The position numbers and the translations under genes were made by a program. Below the pieces are notes generated by a model. It saw only the letters and a list, made by a program, of their open reading frames with translations, made no database searches and was not told the DNA's origin. Below, piece by piece: positions 1 through 5,428 of a stretch of 9,451 nt of DNA. The stretch covers positions 1-9,451 of the forward strand of contig JAJQBV010000069.1 in the NCBI GenBank assembly GCA_021203115.1, written 5' to 3'. Source of the stretch: Clostridiales bacterium. Its GTDB lineage: Bacteria; Bacillota; Clostridia; Lachnospirales; Lachnospiraceae. Position 1 is the stretch's first letter; the number at the start of each line of letters is the position of its first letter.

Positions 1-918
1 GTTAAGAACCTTGCACGGGAGGGAGTAACCGAGTCAGTTTCAGCCGTCACAAAATCACACTTGTCTCTGACCGGAGCTTCGGGAAAAGTGGGATTATACT
101 ATGATGAACCAAATAAGCAGTGGTACCTCCCCATAGGTGATGCTCCCAGCACACATATTGTAAAACAGAGTCATGTCCGACTGAGCCGGATTGTGACAAA
201 TGAACAGCTCTGTCTTTTAACAGCAAAATATCTTGGCATTGATATTTCGGACAGCTTTATTTTGAATCTGTCTGAAACAGATAAGAAACCGGATGAGGGA
301 GATGTCTTATTTGCCACCAGAAGATTCGACAGGGTTTGGCCTCATTCATGCAGAACACTAAATGGGCTGCCTGTTCCTTTCCGGCTTCATCAAGAGGATT
401 TTGCCCAGGCACTGGGCATTTCGGCGGCTTGTAAATATGAAAAAAACGATGAGGGCTATATGGCGAAAATATTCCGGCTTCTGCGGCTATACTCTGCAAA
501 TCCTCTCGAAGACATAATCAGACTCTGGGATATTTGTGTATTCAACTATCTCATTGGAAATACAGATAATCATATTAAGAACCTTTCTCTGCTATACAGC
601 TCCGGCTTAAAGAGTATACGGCTTGCTCCGGCCTATGACATTGTCAGTACAGTGATCTATGGCGGCAGTGAGGACATGGCGTTTGGCATTGGCGGAGAGA
701 TCAATTTAGATTCTATTACCGGAAAATCGTTTGAACAGGCGGCCAGAGATGCCGGAATTGGAGTCAGAATGGCGATGAAACGTTTTGACATTATGGCTGC
801 CCGCTTTGAGGAAGCGTTGAAACTTGCGAGTGAAACGCTTGCGGTACAGGGATTTGAAGAAGCAGGGCGGATTCGGGAAAAAATTTTAAACCAAGGGGGA
901 ATTCAAAGTGTCGGTTGA
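1..918 (+). CDS. HipA-family serine/threonine kinase (toxin of HipBA-type module), 5' end outside window
   Basis: The reading frame is open from base 1 to a TGA at 916-918 (305 visible residues), so this is the C-terminal part of a longer gene. The TTG at 61 is internal, because HipA-like sequence continues upstream of it. HipA landmarks occur in order: LSLTGA at 61-78, whose Ser (64-66) aligns with the autophosphorylated Ser150 of E. coli HipA; THIVK with the ATP-binding Lys at 163-165; RFDR near 325-335; HQEDFAQALG near 386-415; NTDNHIKN with the catalytic Asp at 565-567; and AYDI with the metal-binding Asp at 637-639. The catalytic core therefore looks intact. HipA kinases phosphorylate glutamyl-tRNA synthetase in E. 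coli, and relatives target other tRNA ligases; the target here is unknown. A HipB-like antitoxin would be expected upstream, outside the window. The gene is AT-richer than the hydrogenase operon and converges on the ATPase gene, with a 35-bp gap and no clear terminator. A HipT-like short kinase is possible, since the N-terminal domain cannot be seen. Confidence 0.9.
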   Translation, partial: VKNLAREGVTESVSAVTKSHLSLTGASGKVGLYYDEPNKQWYLPIGDAPSTHIVKQSHVRLSRIVTNEQLCLLTAKYLGIDISDSFILNLSETDKKPDEGDVLFATRRFDRVWPHSCRTLNGLPVPFRLHQEDFAQALGISAACKYEKNDEGYMAKIFRLLRLYSANPLEDIIRLWDICVFNYLIGNTDNHIKNLSLLYSSGLKSIRLAPAYDIVSTVIYGGSEDMAFGIGGEINLDSITGKSFEQAARDAGIGVRMAMKRFDIMAARFEEALKLASETLAVQGFEEAGRIREKILNQGGIQSVG

Positions 919-953
919 AAAAGCGGCAGGCCCTCACGCTGCTGATGGTGATC

Positions 954-2369
954 TTACACGACCCCATCTTCCTGAACCAAGAGCAGACTTCCATTCTCCT
1001 TTGCCGCATCCCTCATTCGATCTGTGAAGCCACTCTTACTAAATATACCGTAAACCACTTCATAACCCAAAAAAGTTCTTCTGATTTCAGCCGCATTTTG
1101 AACTTTTTCTTTTAAATCGAAGTAAACGGCTGCGTCTACCGGTTTTGCATGATATTTGCATTCACCTGCGAATACTCTTTTGTTCCGGTTATCGACTGCC
1201 AGAATGTCAATCTCTGTATCTCCATTGAAATCATTCAACCAGTAAGCACCAATCCTGGAGGGCACAAAATCAATCACAGACTCCCTGCACAAATTCCTGA
1301 AAATATCTTTACAGACATCTTCATAGACAAATGGTACGAATTTTGTTACGAAATCCTTTTTCATCTCATCTATAACAATCTGTGTATTATCAAGTTCCAG
1401 CTCGCCTTTATAAGGATAGATATAGCGGAACCAATAACGAATGTAGTTATCAGAAATAAAATACAGTCCTTTTCTTGATTTCTCCGGATTCTTTTCTGTA
1501 ACCGGCGTGCGTTTTTCAATGAATCCGAGATCCGCAAGTGTTGCAAGATATGGCGTCAGCGACGATGTTTCCTGTCCTAACACACCCGCTATTTTGCCCA
1601 ATTTATGGTTTCCATCTGCTATCACCTTTATGATAGAAAAATAGTTTACTGCCGTAACCGACTCGCTTTTCAGGAGAAAATACGGTTCTTCATAAAGAAA
1701 TCCGCTCTTTGAAAGCGCAGCCTCCTTTAACTGTTCCGTAAAATCTCTTCCATCCTCAAAAAACTCAAGGTATTTCGGAACACCGCCGGTGACAGCATAT
1801 TGTTCCACTGCAGCTTCAAAAGAAAGGCTCTGCACAGCATATACATCGGTAAACGACAACGGAAATAATCTCATCTGTGATGTCCTCCGCCCATAAAGCG
1901 GACTATCATACGACAGCGCGTGTTTCTGCATCATTCCTATGAAGGATCCGGAGAGAATCAACATGATATTATTGTCTTTTAAAAGCTCATCCCATGCGTT
2001 TTGCAGAATAGACGGAAAAGCTGGATTCATTTTTACAAGATACGGAAACTCATCAATTACCAGAATCTTTTTCTCTTCCGGCTTATACTCTGCAATCAAC
2101 CGGAACAAATCCAACCAATCTGTAAATGATGCTCTTTGAAGTAATTCGTTCTTTGTTGTTCGGGCAATAACTCCCGCGAGTCTCTTCATACTCTGGCTCT
2201 CTAATTCTTCCGTTGCAAGGAAATAAAAACCTGTTTTTCCTTTCAGGAATTCCTTTATTAAAGTCGTCTTTCCGACTCTGCGGCGTCCGTAGATTACCAC
2301 AAATCCACCATCTCGTTTATATTCCGTTTCTAATTTGGCAAGCTCTTCTGCGCGTCCGATAAACTTCAT
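954..2369 (-). CDS. AAA+ ATPase with C-terminal DUF234 / PD-(D/E)XK-like domain
   Basis: This is a 471-residue protein of the archaeal-type ATPase (PF01637) plus DUF234 (PF03008) architecture. Residues 1-6 (MKFIGR) are the usual family opening. Walker A is GRRRVGKT (28-35), Walker B is ILVIDE (102-107), a sensor-1-like LILSGS lies at 137-142, and GRR at 160-162 may supply an arginine finger. A winged-helix-like segment spans about 235-290. The C-terminal part has EIDILAVD (386-393, Asp388) followed by GECK (402-405, Glu403 and Lys405), the spacing of a PD-(D/E)XK nuclease core. The substrate and biological role are unknown; such proteins are often mobile or accessory, and some are suspected of acting in DNA processing or defence. 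I chose the ATG at 2367-2369 because of a GGGGGC tract 6-7 bases upstream and the family start. An in-frame ATG at 2385-2387 would add six residues but has no ribosome binding site and sits inside a palindrome. The gene has its own promoter, so it need not depend on the hydrogenase operon upstream. Confidence 0.88.
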   Translation of the reverse strand: MKFIGRAEELAKLETEYKRDGGFVVIYGRRRVGKTTLIKEFLKGKTGFYFLATEELESQSMKRLAGVIARTTKNELLQRASFTDWLDLFRLIAEYKPEEKKILVIDEFPYLVKMNPAFPSILQNAWDELLKDNNIMLILSGSFIGMMQKHALSYDSPLYGRRTSQMRLFPLSFTDVYAVQSLSFEAAVEQYAVTGGVPKYLEFFEDGRDFTEQLKEAALSKSGFLYEEPYFLLKSESVTAVNYFSIIKVIADGNHKLGKIAGVLGQETSSLTPYLATLADLGFIEKRTPVTEKNPEKSRKGLYFISDNYIRYWFRYIYPYKGELELDNTQIVIDEMKKDFVTKFVPFVYEDVCKDIFRNLCRESVIDFVPSRIGAYWLNDFNGDTEIDILAVDNRNKRVFAGECKYHAKPVDAAVYFDLKEKVQNAAEIRRTFLGYEVVYGIFSKSGFTDRMRDAAKENGSLLLVQEDGVV

Positions 2370-2373
2370 TTTA

Positions 2374-2380
2374 CGCCCCC
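2374..2380 (-). promoter_or_regulatory. Probable ribosome binding site of the ATPase gene
   Basis: On the minus strand the sequence GGGGGCG precedes the ATG at 2369 by four bases, with the G-run about 6 bases away. It is an imperfect Shine-Dalgarno match but the only purine-rich element near either candidate start, which favours 2369 over 2387. Confidence 0.5.
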
Positions 2381-2381
2381 G

Positions 2382-2403
2382 TATCATAATTTAATTTATG
2401 ATA
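2382..2403. repeat. 8-bp inverted repeat in the leader of the ATPase gene, candidate operator
   Basis: TATCATAA (2382-2389) and TTATGATA (2396-2403) are perfect inverted repeats separated by six AT-only bases. With the transcription start predicted near 2408, the element covers roughly +5 to +26 and overlaps the upstream alternative ATG. This is a position where a bound repressor could block initiation or elongation. As RNA it would be only a weak AT hairpin, so a DNA operator is the likelier reading. The binding protein is unknown. Confidence 0.55.
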
Positions 2404-2414
2404 ACTTTTTTTAT

Positions 2415-2443
2415 ATTATATATATTATGAGGCTTTTTGTCAA
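2415..2443 (-). promoter_or_regulatory. Sigma-A promoter of the ATPase gene (TTGACA-N17-TATAAT)
   Basis: On the minus strand a perfect -35 hexamer TTGACA (2443-2438) and a perfect -10 hexamer TATAAT (2420-2415) are separated by exactly 17 bases. The predicted start is near 2408, about 39 bases before the ATG at 2369. The promoter begins only about 20 bp downstream of the phosphatase stop codon, and I see no rho-independent terminator between them. Readthrough from the hydrogenase operon is therefore possible, but the ATPase has its own strong start signal. Confidence 0.88.
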
Positions 2444-2463
2444 CAATCTACGAAAGAATCCGC

Positions 2464-3642
2464 CTAATAATAATACACATCCACCTTTTTGTGCATCTTC
2501 TCCAGCACCGCGATCAGACTCTGTGTCAGGTTCTGCCGCGCGGATATCTCAAACGGCAGAGTTTTTTCCGAATACTCCAGATTGACCGCCCTTCCGATAT
2601 AAAGTTTGACCGTGGAGCAGTCCTCCATCAGATAGCAGGCCAGACGGGTCGCCCCGTTCTCGCGGCTCAGCTCGATGAAAAAGTCGTCCGAAACGTCGTC
2701 CTTCACATACCGTTCCAGCAGATCAATCGTCTTGTGCAGAGTGAGCACACCCTCCGTCACCAGATCAACGCCCTTGAGCTTTGAGGTGGGCGGAATCTCC
2801 GGATCCAGATGCTCGTCGACCGGCACCAGCCGCTCATTCAAGACGCGCGCGACCATATTGCCGGTCGCCCCGCCGGAGACAATCTTAATTCCGTCATTTT
2901 TCATGAAATCCTCGACCATCCGGTAATCGTCCGCCTTGTCCGCCGGAGGTCCGGTCAGGAGACTTAACACATTCTCCTCCAGAATGCGGACCACGCCGAC
3001 CGTCGTGTCGTCCGTGGGAATGTTTCCGTAGAGCTCCGCGCAGTTGGCATTGATGTAATCCGCCATCTGCTGGGCATTCCGGGTCCGCCCCGCGCCGACC
3101 TCGGCACAGTTGGACAGGGCTTTCCAGTCCCACGCGTAGTTCATGATCTCGCCGGTTCCGCAGTAGAGACAGCCATCGCTCATAATCACGAAGGAATCTC
3201 CGATCTCAGACCAGATCTCACACTCCCGGATCCGCTTGTCTCCGATAGTGCGATACACGAACGGCAGCTTTTTCACCTTTCCGCCGCGAATCAGGATGCA
3301 CTCCGGATTGTCATATTCCACGATATAGATCCGCCCGTCATTGAACGCCTGAATCACGCTGAAGGTGGAATACGCCGCATGGTTCACCGAGGAGACCGGC
3401 AATGTCTTCGTGATGGTAGCAACCACCTCGTCCACGGACATCTTTTCCCGCATCATGGTCGCGATAATCTTCGATGTCAGCGTCGCGAGAATATTGGCCC
3501 GGACGCCGCTACCCATCCCGTCCGCGAGAATCAGGATACGGCAGTCATCGTTGTTGACAACCTCGACCTTGTCTCCGCACAGCTCCTCCCCCACATGGTT
3601 GATGCTGCGATACGCCAGATCGATGGAAAAATTCTTCTTCAT
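2464..3642 (-). CDS. SpoIIE/PP2C-type serine/threonine protein phosphatase with extra C-terminal domain
   Basis: This 392-residue soluble protein has no signal peptide or membrane segment. The PP2C/SpoIIE core occupies about residues 1-222. Metal-ligand motifs are LADGMGSG (39-46, Asp41), IMSDG (153-157, Asp156) and TDDTTVGVV (210-218, Asp211/Asp212). These are the Mn/Mg sites expected of an active phosphatase that removes phosphate from Ser/Thr, for example on an anti-sigma-factor-antagonist-type partner. Residues from about 225 to 392 form a second region, starting near GIKIVSGGATGNM (251-263), that I do not recognise. The start codon overlaps the hydS stop (ATGA, 3639-3642). A GGAGGAT ribosome binding site at 3657-3651 lies 8 bases upstream of the ATG, inside the end of hydS, so translational coupling is likely. 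PP2C genes next to PAS-containing sensory [FeFe] hydrogenases are a known arrangement. The inferred job is the output enzyme of an H2/redox sensor. The substrate is not visible, and no RsbW- or SpoIIAA-like partner lies in the window. Confidence 0.88.
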   Translation of the reverse strand: MKKNFSIDLAYRSINHVGEELCGDKVEVVNNDDCRILILADGMGSGVRANILATLTSKIIATMMREKMSVDEVVATITKTLPVSSVNHAAYSTFSVIQAFNDGRIYIVEYDNPECILIRGGKVKKLPFVYRTIGDKRIRECEIWSEIGDSFVIMSDGCLYCGTGEIMNYAWDWKALSNCAEVGAGRTRNAQQMADYINANCAELYGNIPTDDTTVGVVRILEENVLSLLTGPPADKADDYRMVEDFMKNDGIKIVSGGATGNMVARVLNERLVPVDEHLDPEIPPTSKLKGVDLVTEGVLTLHKTIDLLERYVKDDVSDDFFIELSRENGATRLACYLMEDCSTVKLYIGRAVNLEYSEKTLPFEISARQNLTQSLIAVLEKMHKKVDVYYY

Positions 3643-5357
3643 GACTGCTCATCCTCCAGTACATAGTCGCGCAGCTGCGTCAGCGTCGCCTTCGTCTCCG
3701 CTGTCGTCTCACCCAGAAGCTCCGCAATCTTCTGCGCCGTCATCATCTGCTTGTCGATGACGCCCTGCGCCATTTTAATGGAGTTCAGTTTCTGCTCCAT
3801 CTGCTTCTCTTCCCTCGTCTCCTCCGCCGTGACATCCTCGATAACCGCCAGAATTCGATCCGAATTTTCCACATACACGATCGTCTCCAGAACCGTCATA
3901 TTATAATAAGGCCACTTTTTCTTCAGATGGAACTTCGGCACATGCGTCTTGTATACTTCCTCAAACTCCGCGGTGTCAATATAGTCAAAGAGGTAGTTGC
4001 GAATCGCCTCCCGGCGGGGCGTCCCGAAGACCTCCTCCGCCTTTTTGTTAAACTCAAGGATGCGGAATTCGTGATCGACGATGAGAACGATGCTCGGAAT
4101 ATTTTCCAGAACAACGCTGGCCTGCGAACGGGCGTTTTCGTAGGAACGGATCAGGCACATGGCCGCCTCCGCCTTCCCCTGATAGATCGCGATCGCCTTC
4201 TCGCGGCAGCTCATGTAGCCGCAGGCACCGCAGTTAAACTCCGTGTCGCTGTTGCTCTTTCCGATCGTCTTTAAAATCGCCCGGATCTCCTCCTCGGAGG
4301 GCATCTTCTCAACCACCTGCTTCGGCGTGTAGCTCCGGGTCAGCTCCTTCTCATCCATATCGTCCGGCAGCGGACAGGCTTCCATGGATGTGCTGTTCTC
4401 AATATTCATCAGCGCCTTGAAACGGAATCCGCGCCGCTTGTTCACGCCCGGCCCGTTGACGCAGCCGCCGGAGCAGAGCTTCAGCTCCACAAAAACGCCG
4501 TGCAGGTATCCCCGCTTCATGCTGTGCAGAAGCTCCCGGCAGCCCTGAATCGTGCTGACTGTCATATAGGTATACTTCGAATTCGCCCCGCAGGCGTCGA
4601 CCGCCCGCAAAAGGCCGGTGGAAATCGTGTAGAGGCGGTTGGTCTTCGGATCCGGGTTGGAAAAAGCCCGCTCCTCACATTTGTTCAGATCAATGCCTTC
4701 CTCCTCCAGCCACTTCTCCAGCTCATTAAACTCGATGACCGCATCCACCGCGCCCATGGTCGCTCGGTCAGCCTCCGCCTCCATCTTCTTGGCGACACAG
4801 GGACCGATGTAAACCACCTTCGTGTGCTGCCCCATCTCCTTTTTGATCAGCCGCCCGTGTGCGATCATCGGGGAGACCACCGGCGCGAGGCAGGGAATCA
4901 GCATGGGATAATGCTTCTCCACCAGATAGACAATAGACGGGCACTGGGTCGTGATGATATTCTCCATCCTGCCCTCATTCAGGATGCGCACATACTCCCT
5001 CGTCACATAGGCCGCCCCCTCCGCCGTCTCGCGGACATCGGAAAACCCGAGCTGATACAGGGCATCCACCACCTTGCCGGGACAGTTGCTCTGAATCAGG
5101 CCGCTGTAGGACGAATCCAGCGAAACCACCAGCTTCTCCCCGTGCTTCAGCATATGCTTCACATAGTCCAGATCACTGTCAAAGGTCTTTGCCTGCTGCG
5201 GACAGATCTCCATGCAGTGCCCGCAGTAAATACACAGATCCCGGACAATCTGCGCCTGCCCGTTCTTAATCCGGATCGCCTTCACATCACAATTTCTGAG
5301 GCACTTGTAGCAGTGCGCACAGTTCGCATCCTGAAAATTTATCACATTCATGCTCAT
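3639..5357 (-). CDS. hydS: Sensory-type [FeFe] hydrogenase with PAS domain (HydS-like, group C)
   Basis: The protein has 572 residues. Domains in order: two [4Fe-4S] ferredoxin motifs (Cys13/16/19/23 and Cys42/45/48/52); the H-cluster domain, about 70-340; a C-x2-C-x4-C-x16-C iron-sulfur motif (Cys376/379/384/401); a PAS domain, about 412-512, starting near NIPSIVLIVD; and a Glu/Lys/Gln-rich, probably coiled-coil tail, about 510-570. H-cluster loop L1 reads TTQCPS (Cys139), L2 IGPCVAKKME (Cys187) and L3 LKLCSGGCVNGPG (Cys295, Cys299). All four cysteines expected to hold the H-cluster are present. The adjacent proton-transfer Cys of catalytic enzymes is Gln138, and the usual Met before L2 Pro-Cys is Gly. 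These changes resemble Thermotoga maritima HydS, a low-activity putative sensor. The start at 5357 is supported by AGGAG (5368-5364) six bases upstream; an ATG two codons later is less well placed. The gene lies between hydA and the PP2C gene, overlapping the latter by 4 bp. A role in H2 or redox sensing is inferred, not shown. Confidence 0.88.
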   Translation of the reverse strand: MSMNVINFQDANCAHCYKCLRNCDVKAIRIKNGQAQIVRDLCIYCGHCMEICPQQAKTFDSDLDYVKHMLKHGEKLVVSLDSSYSGLIQSNCPGKVVDALYQLGFSDVRETAEGAAYVTREYVRILNEGRMENIITTQCPSIVYLVEKHYPMLIPCLAPVVSPMIAHGRLIKKEMGQHTKVVYIGPCVAKKMEAEADRATMGAVDAVIEFNELEKWLEEEGIDLNKCEERAFSNPDPKTNRLYTISTGLLRAVDACGANSKYTYMTVSTIQGCRELLHSMKRGYLHGVFVELKLCSGGCVNGPGVNKRRGFRFKALMNIENSTSMEACPLPDDMDEKELTRSYTPKQVVEKMPSEEEIRAILKTIGKSNSDTEFNCGACGYMSCREKAIAIYQGKAEAAMCLIRSYENARSQASVVLENIPSIVLIVDHEFRILEFNKKAEEVFGTPRREAIRNYLFDYIDTAEFEEVYKTHVPKFHLKKKWPYYNMTVLETIVYVENSDRILAVIEDVTAEETREEKQMEQKLNSIKMAQGVIDKQMMTAQKIAELLGETTAETKATLTQLRDYVLEDEQS

Positions 5358-5363
5358 ATCCCA

Positions 5364-5368
5364 CTCCT
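5364..5368 (-). promoter_or_regulatory. Ribosome binding site of hydS
   Basis: AGGAG on the minus strand is followed by six bases and the ATG at 5357. It selects this start over the in-frame ATG at 5351 and lies five bases downstream of the intercistronic hairpin. Confidence 0.8.
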
Positions 5369-5373
5369 ATGCA

Positions 5374-5409
5374 GAGAGGTGCCCCTCCGTATATTTCAGG
5401 ACACCTCTC
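5374..5409 (-). repeat. Intercistronic hairpin between hydA and hydS
   Basis: On the transcribed strand GAGAGGTG (5409-5402) pairs perfectly with CACCTCTC (5381-5374). A 20-base loop separates them and can form further TCC/GGA pairs. The hairpin lies in the 71-bp gap between the hydA stop and the hydS start, the largest gap in the operon. It has no following U-tract, so it is not a standard terminator. It could act as an RNA-processing or stability element, or a partial attenuator, setting less HydS and phosphatase than HydA and HydB. Confidence 0.65.
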
Positions 5410-5428
5410 CAATCCGCCATATTTCAAC

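Noticed and set aside
61..63. TTG as the start codon of the HipA-family gene
   Set aside because: The frame is open back to base 1, and the aligned HipA core needs sequence upstream of this point. The gene is truncated by the window edge.
915..1115. Small plus-strand open frame of 66 codons after hipA
   Set aside because: It overlaps the 3' end of the ATPase gene on the other strand and has no ribosome binding site or recognisable features.
2387..2463. Rho-independent terminator after the phosphatase gene
   Set aside because: No GC-rich stem followed by a T-tract is visible on the minus strand; the AT-rich stretch is the ATPase promoter.
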